From Massilia sp. Root133 (GTDB taxonomy: Bacteria; Pseudomonadota; Gammaproteobacteria; Burkholderiales; Burkholderiaceae_D), in the NCBI RefSeq assembly GCF_001426525.1, contig NZ_LMEW01000004.1, positions 64,191 to 128,190 of the forward strand: 64,000 bases of DNA, written 5' to 3'. Within the stretch, counting starts at the first letter, position 1; each line of letters starts with the position of its first letter. The position numbers were made by a program, and so were the translations under genes. The notes under the pieces are model-generated. The model saw nothing but the letters and a program-made list of their open reading frames with translations. It did not search any database and had not been told where the DNA came from. Below, one piece after another: positions 8,502-17,315 of this stretch.

Positions 8502-11117
8502 ATGCTGACCCACCAGATTGCCAGGCTCGTCCACCTGTCGTGCCGCCACCCATGGGCGGTGCTGGGGGCGTTTGCGCTGCTGGTACTTGCATCCGGACTT
8601 TATGTCGCGCGCCATTTCGCGATCAATACGGACGTCGGCCAGTTGATCGACGCGAATGCGCCATGGGCCCGGCGCGACGCCGCCATCGCCGCCGCGTTCC
8701 CGAACCGGGGCGACACGACGCTGGCCGTCATCCGGGCCCCCGCGCCCGAGTTCGCGGCGCAGGCGGCCCGCGAACTGGCCGACCGCCTGCGCCGGCAGCC
8801 CGCCCTGTTCCGCGCGGTGGACCTCGGCGCGGGTGCCGATTTCTTCCGCCGCAACGGCCTGCTGTACCTCGACGCGCACGAGGTCCGCGCGCTGGCGGCG
8901 CGCCTCGTCGATGCAGGGCCCCTGCTCGATGCGCTCGCGCGCGACCCGTCGCTGCGGGGCGTCGCGAACCTGCTGGCGGTCACGCTGGGCACGCCCCTGC
9001 TGACGGGCCAGGTCACGCTCGCGCAGATGGCGCCGCTGCTGGCGCGCAGCGCCGCCACGGTCGAGGACATCCTCTCCGGACGAAACACCGCGCTGTCCTG
9101 GCAGGATCTCGCCATCCACGGTGCGGCGGCCGAACCCGGCCTCGTGGAAGTCCGTCCCGTCCTGGACTATGCCGCCCTGCTGCCCGGCGCCGCGTCCAGC
9201 GACGCGATCCGCGCGGCCGCCGCCGACCTGCGCCTGGCCGGGCGCTACGGCGCCCACGTCACGCTGACGGGGCCGGTGCCCTTGTCGGACGACGAGTTCG
9301 CCTCGCTGCAGGAAGGGTCGCCGCTCGTCGGCAGCATCCCCGTCGCCATCGTGCTGGTGCTGCTGTGGCGCGCGGTGCGTTCGACCCCGCTCGTGCTGGC
9401 ACTGTGCATCACGATGCTGGGCGGCCTCGCGCTCACGGCCGCGCTCGGGCTCATGATGGTGGGTGCGCTGAACCTGATCTCCATCGCGTTCGCGATCCTG
9501 TTCGTCGGGCTCGGCATCGATTTCGGCATCCAGTTCGGCATGCGCTTCCGCGAACTGCGGCGCGTCCGGCCCGGCACCGGCACCGCCCTGCTGGCGACGG
9601 CGCGCGCGCTCGCGCTGCCGCTCACCCTCGCGGCGACGGCCACCGCGTTCGGCTTCCTCGCCTTCCTCCCCACTGCGTACCGCGGCGTGGCCGAACTCGG
9701 GCAGATCGCGGGCATCGGCATCCTGTGCGTCGCCCTGCCCGCCTGCCTGACAGTGCTGCCCGCGCTGATACGCATCGCCGATCCGCCGGCGGGGGCGCGC
9801 GCGCCCGGCTACCCGTGGCTGGCCGGCATCGACCATGCGCTGCAGACCCACCGCAAGACCGTGCTCGCGGTCACGCTGGCGCTCGTCGCGGCCGGCATTC
9901 CGCTGCTGTGGCGCCTCGAATTCGACTTCGATCCGCTGCACCTCAAGAATCCCGGCAGCGAATCGATGGCCACGCTGACGTCGCTCGCGCGCGGCACCGA
10001 CATCGGACTCGACAACGTGCAGGTACTCGCCCCGTCGCTGGCACAGGCCGCGGCCCTGGCGGCACGCCTGGAACGCCTGCCCGACGTGGCCCATGCGCTG
10101 ACGGCCGCCAGCCTCGTGCCCGACCGGCAACCGGAAAAACTGGCTGCCATCGCCGCGGCCGCCGCGCGCCTGCTGCCCGTACTGGAGCGAGCGCCGATTG
10201 CACCGGCGTCGGACGCGCAGCGCACGGCCGCGCTGCGCACGGCCGCGCAAGCGCTGCACAATGCGGCGCTCGATCATCCAGGTCCCGGTGCGGCCGAGGC
10301 GTCGCGGCTCGCGCGGGCGCTCGCTGCCCTGGCGCGCGCAGGGCCGGCCGCCCGCGACCGCGCCGACCAGGCGCTGGCGGGTACGCTGCGGCTCGCGCTG
10401 GACGCCCTGCGGCTGGCCCTCCGGCCGGAACCCATCACATTGGCGACCCTGCCCGCCGCGATGCGCCGCAACTGGATCGCGCCCGACGGCCGCGCGCTGG
10501 TCGACGTCAGTCCGACGCGGCCCACGGGGACGAGCCTCGGCGGCGACAGCCGGCTGGGCCGCTTTGCCGATGCCGTCCTGCGCATCGCACCGGATGCGGC
10601 CGGCGGCCCGATCTCCGTGCGCCACGCGGCCGACCTCATCATCGCCGCGTTCGTGCAGGCGGCGCTGCTGGCCATCGCGACCATCGCGCTGCTGTTGTGG
10701 ATCGCGTTCCGGCGCGTGGGCGATGTGCTGCTGACGATGGTGCCGCTGCTCGTGTCGAGCCTTGTCACGCTGGAGGCCTGCGTGCTGCTGCGCATCCACC
10801 TGAATTTCGCGAACATCATCGCGCTGCCGCTGCTGCTGGGCGTCGGCGTCGCTTTCAAAATCTATTACATCATGGCGTGGCGCGCCGGGCAGCCGGCCCG
10901 GCTGGAGCATCCGCTCACGCAAGCCATCGTCCTGAGCGCGGCGACCACCGGCACCGCGTTCGGCAGCCTGTGGCTGTCGCACCACCCCGGCACCGCGAGC
11001 ATGGGCAAGCTGCTGGTGCTGGCGCTGGTCTGCACCCTGATCGGCGCCGTGTTCTTCCAGCCCGTCCTGCTGGGGCAGCCCCGTGTCCCGGCACCTGCCG
11101 AACGAGGTCCGCCATGA
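8502..11117 (+). CDS. hpnN: HpnN, RND-family hopanoid transporter
   Basis: MMPL/RND-type inner-membrane protein required for hopanoid transport to the outer membrane in other bacteria. 871 residues in two halves, each with one TM, a periplasmic loop and a TM bundle: TM1 about 18-35, loop to about 270, TM bundle 280-435, TM about 450, second loop to about 705, then the final TM bundle to about 860. FVGLGIDFGIQFGMRFREL is the RND TM4-like signature. The start is set by MLTHQIARLVHLSCRHPW. The stop overlaps the mlaA start (ATGA, 11114), linking inner-membrane pump and outer-membrane lipoprotein. Confidence 0.93.
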   Translation: MLTHQIARLVHLSCRHPWAVLGAFALLVLASGLYVARHFAINTDVGQLIDANAPWARRDAAIAAAFPNRGDTTLAVIRAPAPEFAAQAARELADRLRRQPALFRAVDLGAGADFFRRNGLLYLDAHEVRALAARLVDAGPLLDALARDPSLRGVANLLAVTLGTPLLTGQVTLAQMAPLLARSAATVEDILSGRNTALSWQDLAIHGAAAEPGLVEVRPVLDYAALLPGAASSDAIRAAAADLRLAGRYGAHVTLTGPVPLSDDEFASLQEGSPLVGSIPVAIVLVLLWRAVRSTPLVLALCITMLGGLALTAALGLMMVGALNLISIAFAILFVGLGIDFGIQFGMRFRELRRVRPGTGTALLATARALALPLTLAATATAFGFLAFLPTAYRGVAELGQIAGIGILCVALPACLTVLPALIRIADPPAGARAPGYPWLAGIDHALQTHRKTVLAVTLALVAAGIPLLWRLEFDFDPLHLKNPGSESMATLTSLARGTDIGLDNVQVLAPSLAQAAALAARLERLPDVAHALTAASLVPDRQPEKLAAIAAAAARLLPVLERAPIAPASDAQRTAALRTAAQALHNAALDHPGPGAAEASRLARALAALARAGPAARDRADQALAGTLRLALDALRLALRPEPITLATLPAAMRRNWIAPDGRALVDVSPTRPTGTSLGGDSRLGRFADAVLRIAPDAAGGPISVRHAADLIIAAFVQAALLAIATIALLLWIAFRRVGDVLLTMVPLLVSSLVTLEACVLLRIHLNFANIIALPLLLGVGVAFKIYYIMAWRAGQPARLEHPLTQAIVLSAATTGTAFGSLWLSHHPGTASMGKLLVLALVCTLIGAVFFQPVLLGQPRVPAPAERGPP

Positions 11118-11848
11118 CCCACCCGCCGCCGCGGATCGTTGCCACCCTGCTGCTCACGCCCCTCGCGCTCCTGTCCGGCTGCGCCACGGGCCCCGGGCGC
11201 GATCCGGCCGATCCGCTGGAACCGCTCAACCGCGCCACGTTCCGCTTCAACGACACGCTCGACCGCCACATCGCGCAACCGGTCGCGCGCACGTACAACC
11301 GCACCGTGCCGCGCTTCGTCCGCACCGGTGTGGACAATTTCTTTTCCAACCTGGGCGATGTCCCCGTGATGCTCAACGATTTCGCCCAGCTGCGCCTGAT
11401 GGACGGCATGAACGACCTGATGCGCGTGGCCGTGAATTCCACGTTCGGCCTGCTGGGCGTGCTCGACATCGCCACGCCGGCCGGCATCGCTAAGCACAAC
11501 CAGGACTTCGGCCTCACGCTGGGCCATTATGGGGTGCCGGCCGGCCCCTATCTCGTGCTGCCCCTGTTCGGCCCGAGCACGTTCCGCGACGCGGCGGGCT
11601 TCGGCGTCGACCAGTACGCCTCGCCCGTCACGTACGCGAAGCCGGCCTTGCGCAATACGCTGTGGGGCGTCGACTTCGTCAGCACGCGGGCCCGTTACCT
11701 GAACGCGACCAATCTGCTGGAACAGGCCGCGCTCGACCGCTATCTGTTCGTGCGCGACGCCTACCTGGGCCGCCGCCATACGCAGCTCGACGAGGGCAAG
11801 GAAACGCCGCTGCCGGATTACGACAAGGAAGATGGCGGCAAGCAATAA
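11114..11848 (+). CDS. mlaA: MlaA (VacJ) family outer-membrane lipoprotein
   Basis: Outer-membrane lipoprotein of the MlaA/VacJ family, which handles lipid movement in the outer membrane. 244 residues: signal peptide with lipobox LLSGC (lipidated Cys near 23), then DPLEPLNRATFRFND, VDNFFSNLGDVP and LGHYGVPAGPYLVLPLFGPST, all family signatures. Coupled to hpnN by ATGA overlap, which suggests it receives or places hopanoids (inference) and is not necessarily part of a general Mla system. Its last 31 bases overlap the 3' end of hpnG on the other strand. Confidence 0.93.
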   Translation: MTHPPPRIVATLLLTPLALLSGCATGPGRDPADPLEPLNRATFRFNDTLDRHIAQPVARTYNRTVPRFVRTGVDNFFSNLGDVPVMLNDFAQLRLMDGMNDLMRVAVNSTFGLLGVLDIATPAGIAKHNQDFGLTLGHYGVPAGPYLVLPLFGPSTFRDAAGFGVDQYASPVTYAKPALRNTLWGVDFVSTRARYLNATNLLEQAALDRYLFVRDAYLGRRHTQLDEGKETPLPDYDKEDGGKQ

Positions 11849-12507
11849 CACCCCAGCCCCGCCCCCAGTCGCGCACGTGCCCGCAGCAGCGAACGCCGCG
11901 CCACCCACGCCTCCCCCGCCAGCACGCACACGGAGGCGATCTGCCCCGGCGCACGCACCAGAGCGCGCAGCACGGGCCAGACCCCGCCCGTGTCCAGTCC
12001 GGCCAGCGCGGCCGCGGGCACGGTGCGCCAGGCCGGATCGAGCACGACGCGGCAGGCCGCGAACGGCAAGCCGTGGCGCCGTGCGGCCAGCGCGGCCGCA
12101 TGCGTTTCCATGTCGACGGCGGCGGCGCCCGCGTCACGCCACAGCGCGGCCTTGGCGGCCGGCGTGGCGAGAGGCGCGTCCGCCCCCGCGAGCAGCCCGG
12201 GACGGGCACCGGGCAGCCGGTCCAGCAATGCGCGCGACCAGTCCGGGTCCGTCGCGACGAGGCCGTCCGGCGTCAGCACGGCCGTGGCCACCACGCAGTC
12301 GCCGCACGCGAGGGCCGGATCCAGGCCGCCCGCACAGCCAAAGCTGATGATGCCGGCCCAGTCGCCGGGGCCGTCCAGCATCCCGTGCAGCCGTTGCGCC
12401 ACACGCCACGGTCCGGGCCCGCACACGCTGGTGACGCCGGGCCCGTCCGCGATCGCCGCCTCGAACGGCATGCCGCAGACGACGAGCACGCCCGGCGCCG
12501 AAGGCAT
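11818..12507 (-). CDS. hpnG: HpnG, adenosylhopane nucleosidase/phosphorylase
   Basis: Nucleoside phosphorylase-family enzyme that releases adenine from adenosylhopane to give ribosylhopane. 229 residues. Family features: CGMPFEAAIAD near the N-terminus, ISFGCAGGLDP (residues about 54-64), and VDMETHAAALAARRHGLPF (about 131-149), the phosphorylase-type active-site segment. The stop codon of shc lies 3 bases upstream of its ATG, so it is the last gene of the dxs-hpnD-shc-hpnG operon. The C-terminal region overlaps mlaA by 31 bases antisense. Confidence 0.9.
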   Translation of the reverse strand: MPSAPGVLVVCGMPFEAAIADGPGVTSVCGPGPWRVAQRLHGMLDGPGDWAGIISFGCAGGLDPALACGDCVVATAVLTPDGLVATDPDWSRALLDRLPGARPGLLAGADAPLATPAAKAALWRDAGAAAVDMETHAAALAARRHGLPFAACRVVLDPAWRTVPAAALAGLDTGGVWPVLRALVRAPGQIASVCVLAGEAWVARRSLLRARARLGAGLGCYCLPPSSLS

Positions 12508-12510
12508 GGT

Positions 12511-14523
12511 CTACATCCCGAACGCGACCCGGCCGCTGCCGCCGGCCCGCAGGTTGCGGTAGCGGGCCAGCGCCCACAACGGAAAATACCTGGCGTAGCC
12601 GTGGTAGCGCAGGTAGAACACGCGGGGGAAGCCCGTGGCCGTGTGCTGAGGCTCGTCCCACAGGCCGTCCGCGCGCTGGTGGTCCACGAGCCAGGCGATG
12701 CCGCGCGTGACGGCCCGGGTCTCGACGGCGCCCGCCGCCATCAGGCCCAGCAGCGCCCACGCCGTCTGCGATGCCGTCGACGGCGCCCACGCGTGGCCGG
12801 TGTGGTCGAGCCGGTAGCTGTCGCCGCCTTCGCCCCAGCCGCCGTCCGGATTCTGCACGTACGCGAGCCAGCGGGCGGCGCGCGCGACAGGCGGCGCCTC
12901 CGGCGGCAGGCCGGCCGCCGCGAGGGCGCACAGCGCGCACCACGTGCCGTAGACATAATTCACGCCCCAGCGTCCGTACCAGCTGCCATTCGCTTCCTGG
13001 CGGCGCAGCAGCCAGCCGAGCGCCCGCGCGGCCGGCGAGCGGCGCCGCGCGCAGGCGCCCGGCTCAAGCTGGGCCAGCATCGACAGGCAGCGCGCGGACA
13101 CGTCGGCCGTCGGCGGATCCAGCAGCGCGCCGTGGTCGGCGAACGGGATGTGGTTCAGGTAGTCGTGGGTGTTGTCGGCTTCGAACGCGCCCCAGCCGCC
13201 GCGCCTGCCCTGCATGCCGACGATCCACTCGCGGGCGCGGGCGACGGCGTCCGCGTACCGGTCCGGCAGCGGCCACGGTTCGAGGTGAGCGGCCCGGTGC
13301 ATGGCCATTGCGACGACCGCCGTGTCGTCGACGTCGGGATAGCAGGCGTTTTCGTACTGGAACGCCCAGCCGCCGGGGCGCACGTCCGGCCGGCGTGCCG
13401 CCCAGTCGCCCGGCTGGTCGAGGATCTGCAGCGGCAGCAGCCAGTCCAGGCCCCGGCGCGCCGCATCCAGCGCGCGCGGCGTGCCCGTCTCCAGCAGTGC
13501 GTGGCACATCAGCGCCGTGTCCCACACGGGCGACAGGCAGGGCTGGCAATAGGCCTCGGCGCCGTGGTCGACGAGCAGCCGGTCGATGGCACGGCGCGCG
13601 GCGGACGACTCGGGTGCATCCGGCGCCAAGTCCAGCACGTCGAGCATCTGCACGGCGTTGACCATCGCGGGGAAAATAGCGCCGAGGCCGTGCTCGCCGT
13701 TCAGGCGCGCGCGCACGAACGCGGCCGCCTGTTCCAGCGCGCGCCGGCGCAGGCGCGCGGGCAGGCGCGGCGCCAGCAGCCGCATTTGCGACTCCAGCGC
13801 GCGGAACAGCGCGAACCACATGCGGTCCTGGTGCGGCGCGCGCGGCGCCAGCCCGAGGCCGTCCGGCGGCGCGCGGAACAGTTCCGCGACGCCCACGGCG
13901 CGCGGATTGCGCGCCCGCGGCCGCAGCGCGCCCAGCACGAGCAGCGGCGTCAGCACGGTGCGGGTCCAATACGAGACTTTCGACAGGTGAAACGGCGCCC
14001 AGCGCGGCAGCAGCGCGATCTCCACCGGCATCACCGGTACGGCCGACCACGGCATCTCGCCGAACAGCGCCAGCAGCATGCGCGTGAACACATTGCTCCG
14101 CTCCGCGCCACCGTGATCCAGGATTGCCGAACGCCCCCGCGCCATGTGCGGCGCATCGGGCGAATCGCCGATCATCTTCAGCGCGAAATACGCCTTGACG
14201 CTGGCGCTCGGGTCGAAGGCGCCGCCGTGGAACAGCGGCCAGCCGCCGTGGTCGCCCTGGCGCCGGCGCAGATACGTTCCGATCTTGCCCTCCAGGGCCG
14301 TGTCCGGCGTCTCGCCCAGGTAGTGCACCATCAGCACGTACTCGGCCGGGATCGTGACGTCCGCTTCGAGTTCGTAGACCCAGTGCCCGTCGTCGCGCTG
14401 GTCGGCGAGCACGGCCGCGAGCGCCGCATCGATGGCAGGCTCCAGGCGTGCGCGCCGGGTGAGTGTGCGCTCCGCCTCGACGGCGCCGGCCTGCGCCATG
14501 GACCGGAAGGACGAGTAGCGCAT
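12511..14523 (-). CDS. shc: Squalene-hopene cyclase
   Basis: Cyclises squalene to hopene/hopanol at the inner membrane (HpnF). 670 residues, the normal size. The catalytic DxDD motif is at 397-400 (DVDD), followed by WGAFEADN near 435. QW-type repeats are visible, such as DHGGWPLF, NPDGGWGEGGDSY and ADGLWDEPQ. The long reading frame continues upstream to 15198 but that part runs antisense over nothing conserved; MRYSSFRSM at 14523 is the sensible start, 14 bases after the hpnD stop. Operon dxs-hpnD-shc-hpnG. Confidence 0.96.
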   Translation of the reverse strand: MRYSSFRSMAQAGAVEAERTLTRRARLEPAIDAALAAVLADQRDDGHWVYELEADVTIPAEYVLMVHYLGETPDTALEGKIGTYLRRRQGDHGGWPLFHGGAFDPSASVKAYFALKMIGDSPDAPHMARGRSAILDHGGAERSNVFTRMLLALFGEMPWSAVPVMPVEIALLPRWAPFHLSKVSYWTRTVLTPLLVLGALRPRARNPRAVGVAELFRAPPDGLGLAPRAPHQDRMWFALFRALESQMRLLAPRLPARLRRRALEQAAAFVRARLNGEHGLGAIFPAMVNAVQMLDVLDLAPDAPESSAARRAIDRLLVDHGAEAYCQPCLSPVWDTALMCHALLETGTPRALDAARRGLDWLLPLQILDQPGDWAARRPDVRPGGWAFQYENACYPDVDDTAVVAMAMHRAAHLEPWPLPDRYADAVARAREWIVGMQGRRGGWGAFEADNTHDYLNHIPFADHGALLDPPTADVSARCLSMLAQLEPGACARRRSPAARALGWLLRRQEANGSWYGRWGVNYVYGTWCALCALAAAGLPPEAPPVARAARWLAYVQNPDGGWGEGGDSYRLDHTGHAWAPSTASQTAWALLGLMAAGAVETRAVTRGIAWLVDHQRADGLWDEPQHTATGFPRVFYLRYHGYARYFPLWALARYRNLRAGGSGRVAFGM

Positions 14524-14537
14524 GACATCCCCCGTGG

Positions 14538-15386
14538 CTACCGGAGCGCGTGCCGCACCAGGATGCCGACCTTGGCCAGGCGGCCCAGCCGGACGGGCGC
14601 GCGCGGACTGCCCCAGCCGCGCGCCGCAAGCCGCACCAGCAGTGCGGCATACACCGCCCCCATCAGGCGCGGCGCCCGGGCCGCACTGCCCCGGTGGCGG
14701 CGCAGCACGAAGTCGGCCGCGGCGTAATGCCGGCGTGCCTGCGCAGCGAGGTCGGCGCACGCCCGCGGCAGCGCCGGATGCTCGGCGATGTCGTCCGCGC
14801 CGGCCGCGCACACGCGGGCTTCGACGCCGGCAGCGAGCAGCAGTTCGCGCGGCACGTAGGCGCGGCCGATGGCCGCGTCCTCGTCGATGTCGCGCAGGAT
14901 GTTCGTCAGCTGCAGCGCGCGGCCCAGGTGGTGGGCGAGCAGGATGCCGTCGTCCGCCGGGAGGCCGAACACGCGCACGGACAGGCGCCCCACGGCGGCG
15001 GCCACGCGGTCGCAGTACAGGTCGAGCGTGTCGGCGGGCGGCGCGCAGATGGGGCGGTCCTGCGCATCCATCAACATGCCGTCGATCACCGCATGGAAAT
15101 CGGCGCGGGCGAGGCCGTACGCGGCGATGTGCGGCGCCAGCGCGCGCAGGCGCGGGGCCCAGGTGCCGGCGTACGCGGCGTCGACGTCGGCCCGCCACCG
15201 TTCCAGCGCGGCGCGGCGTTCACGGGGCGGCGCGGGGCAGTCGGCGACGTCGTCGACGGCGCGGCAGAACGCGTAGATGCCGAACATCGCGGCACGCCGC
15301 GGCGCCGGCAGCAGGCGCATGGCCAGGCCGAACGAACTGGCCGGCGTGTGGTTAGGCACGGTGAGCGCATCCGTTTCGGGAAGCAT
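14538..15386 (-). CDS. hpnD: HpnD, presqualene diphosphate synthase
   Basis: Trans-prenyltransferase that condenses two farnesyl diphosphates to presqualene diphosphate; with HpnC and HpnE it makes squalene (established pathway). 282 residues, usual length. First Asp-rich motif CRAVDDVAD (about 42-50) and second LRDIDED (about 165-171) are intact. A GAGAGG ribosome site precedes ATG 15386. dxs ends 13 bases upstream. HpnC and HpnE are not in this window. Confidence 0.93.
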   Translation of the reverse strand: MLPETDALTVPNHTPASSFGLAMRLLPAPRRAAMFGIYAFCRAVDDVADCPAPPRERRAALERWRADVDAAYAGTWAPRLRALAPHIAAYGLARADFHAVIDGMLMDAQDRPICAPPADTLDLYCDRVAAAVGRLSVRVFGLPADDGILLAHHLGRALQLTNILRDIDEDAAIGRAYVPRELLLAAGVEARVCAAGADDIAEHPALPRACADLAAQARRHYAAADFVLRRHRGSAARAPRLMGAVYAALLVRLAARGWGSPRAPVRLGRLAKVGILVRHALR

Positions 15387-15399
15387 GGGGCACCTCTCG

Positions 15400-17178
15400 C
15401 TAACTACTGTTCGCTACGAGCAAAGGAGCGTCGGCACGATAACGCTGGCGGATGGCAGCGGCGATGCCGGCCGCGTCGAGCCCGGCGGCGCCCAGCAGCG
15501 CGGCGGGGTCGCCGTGCTCGATGAACATGTCCGGCAGGCCGAGCATCAACAGCGGCCGCTGGATGCCGGCCGCGGCCAGCGCCTCCGCGACGGCCGCGCC
15601 CGCGCCGCCCATGACGGCGCCCTCTTCCACCGTCACGAGTTGCGCATGGTCGCGCGCCAGCGCCGCCACGAGGTCCGCGTCGAGCGGCTTCACGAACCGC
15701 ATGTTGACCACCGTCGCGCCCAGTTCCGCGCCCGCGTCGAGGCTAGGCGCAAGCATCGGGCCGAACGCGAGAATCGCGATGCCGGACCCGCGCCGGCGCA
15801 CCTCGCCGCGGCCGAACGGGATGGTGTCCAGCTCGGCCGCCGGCACGATCCCGGGACCCGGTCCGCGCGGATACCGCACGGCGGCCGGTCCCGGATGGCG
15901 GTAGGCGGTCGTCAGCATGCGCCGGCACTCGGCCTCGTCGGACGCCGCCATCAAGACCATGTTCGGCACGCAGCGCAGGTAGGCGATATCGTAGTTGCCC
16001 GCATGGGTGGCGCCGTCCGCGCCGACGAGGCCGGCGCGGTCGAGCGCGAACGTCACGTCGAGGTTCTGCCGCGCGACGTCGTGGATCAACTGGTCGTAGG
16101 CACGTTGCAGGAACGTGGAATAGATCGCGACGACGGGCTTCATGCCTTCGACGGCGAGGCCGCCCGCGAACGTCAGCGCGTGCTGCTCCGCGATGCCGAC
16201 GTCCACGTAGCGGTCGGGGAAGCGCCGGGCGAAGCGCACGAGGCCGGACCCTTCGCGCATGGCGGGCGTGATGCCGACGAGGCGCGGGTCGTGCGCGGCC
16301 ATGTCGCACAGCCAGTCGCCGAACACGTCCGTGTACGCGGGCCGGCCGCGGGCGCTGTCCGCCACGCCCTGCGCGGGGTCGAAGCGCCCTGTGCCGTGGT
16401 ACAGCGTGGGTGCGGTCTCCGCGCGCGCATAGCCCTTGCCCTTGCGCGTGACGACGTGCAGCACCTGCGGACCGGCACGGCCCCGCGCGGCCTCCAGCGC
16501 GGGAATCAGCGCGTCGAGGTCGTGGCCATCCACCGGGCCGGCGTACGCGAATCCGAGCGCCTCGAACAGCGATGCGCCGGGGCGCACGCGGCCGGCGGCG
16601 AGATCCGACAGATGCCGGTCCAGCGCGCCCACGGCGGGCGAAATGGACATGCCGTTGTGGTTGACGACGACGAGCAGGCGCAGCGACGGATCGACGCCGG
16701 CGTTGTTCAACGCCTCGAACGCCATCCCGGCGGACAGCGCGCCGTCGCCGCAGACGGCCACGGCATGGCGGTCGTCGCCCTGCAGCTTCGCGGCCAGCGC
16801 CATGCCGAGCGCGGCGGACAATGCGGTCGACGAATGCGCCGTGCCGAAGCAGTCGTGCACGCTCTCGCAGCGGCGCGGGAAGCCCGAGAGGCCGCCCGCC
16901 TGGCGCAGGGTGTGCATCTGCGTGCGCCGGCCCGTCAACACCTTGTGGCCATAGCTCTGGTGGCCGACGTCCCACACGATGCGGTCCTGCGGCGTGGCGA
17001 ACACATAGTGCAGCGCGATCGTCAGTTCCACCGTCCCCAGGTTCGACGCGAGATGGCCGCCGGTGCGCGCCACCGTGTCGAGCAGGAAGCGGCGCAACTG
17101 GCGCGCCAGCATCTCCAGGCGTGCGCGGGGCAGCGCGCGCAAGGCGGCGGGATCGTTGATTGCCTCGAGCAGGTCCAT
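15400..17178 (-). CDS. dxs: 1-deoxy-D-xylulose-5-phosphate synthase
   Basis: Thiamine-diphosphate enzyme making DXP from pyruvate and glyceraldehyde-3-phosphate, the committed first step of the MEP pathway. 592 residues, a little shorter than the usual 620. Seen: THIAMINE-binding GDGALSAG with NN downstream, [22 protein letters not shown] and the transketolase motif [13 protein letters not shown]. Start 17178 is chosen because GGAGG sits 7 bases upstream; ATGs at 17187 and 17208 are in frame. First gene of the leftward hopanoid operon. It may be a pathway-dedicated second copy; that needs the rest of the genome. Confidence 0.95.
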   Translation of the reverse strand: MDLLEAINDPAALRALPRARLEMLARQLRRFLLDTVARTGGHLASNLGTVELTIALHYVFATPQDRIVWDVGHQSYGHKVLTGRRTQMHTLRQAGGLSGFPRRCESVHDCFGTAHSSTALSAALGMALAAKLQGDDRHAVAVCGDGALSAGMAFEALNNAGVDPSLRLLVVVNHNGMSISPAVGALDRHLSDLAAGRVRPGASLFEALGFAYAGPVDGHDLDALIPALEAARGRAGPQVLHVVTRKGKGYARAETAPTLYHGTGRFDPAQGVADSARGRPAYTDVFGDWLCDMAAHDPRLVGITPAMREGSGLVRFARRFPDRYVDVGIAEQHALTFAGGLAVEGMKPVVAIYSTFLQRAYDQLIHDVARQNLDVTFALDRAGLVGADGATHAGNYDIAYLRCVPNMVLMAASDEAECRRMLTTAYRHPGPAAVRYPRGPGPGIVPAAELDTIPFGRGEVRRRGSGIAILAFGPMLAPSLDAGAELGATVVNMRFVKPLDADLVAALARDHAQLVTVEEGAVMGGAGAAVAEALAAAGIQRPLLMLGLPDMFIEHGDPAALLGAAGLDAAGIAAAIRQRYRADAPLLVANSS

Positions 17179-17220
17179 GCGGTCCTCCATGCGGCGTGCG
17201 ACAGGCACCGCTGGCGACCC

Positions 17221-17226
17221 ATTCTA
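17221..17226 (-). promoter_or_regulatory. Candidate -10 box for the dxs-hpnD-shc-hpnG operon
   Basis: Minus-strand TAGAAT about 42 bases upstream of the dxs start; the -35 position (17249-17244, CTGAAC) is a weak match. Assigned by position only. Confidence 0.35.
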
Positions 17227-17276
17227 GAACATCCCGGCCATCCGTTCAGGTATTCGCTTCAACCGTGCGCCGGCCT

Positions 17277-17312
17277 CTTCGGAGATATGGTACGCACGAA
17301 AAATCTCCGAAG
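17277..17312. terminator. Inverted repeat just after lysR
   Basis: Perfect 10-bp arms CTTCGGAGAT (17277-17286) and ATCTCCGAAG (17303-17312) around a 16-base loop, starting 3 bases past the lysR stop and upstream of the dxs promoter region. There is no T-run after it, so intrinsic termination is unsure; it could be an operator. Confidence 0.4.
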
Positions 17313-17315
17313 AAA

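Noticed and set aside
8460..10985. 841-codon open frame antisense to hpnN
   Set aside because: Arg/Gln/His-rich composition with no recognisable motif; it is a high-GC mirror frame of a clear RND transporter.
14524..15198. N-terminal extension of squalene-hopene cyclase by 225 codons
   Set aside because: It overlaps hpnD in another frame and has no conserved content; the cyclase start at 14523 gives the normal length.
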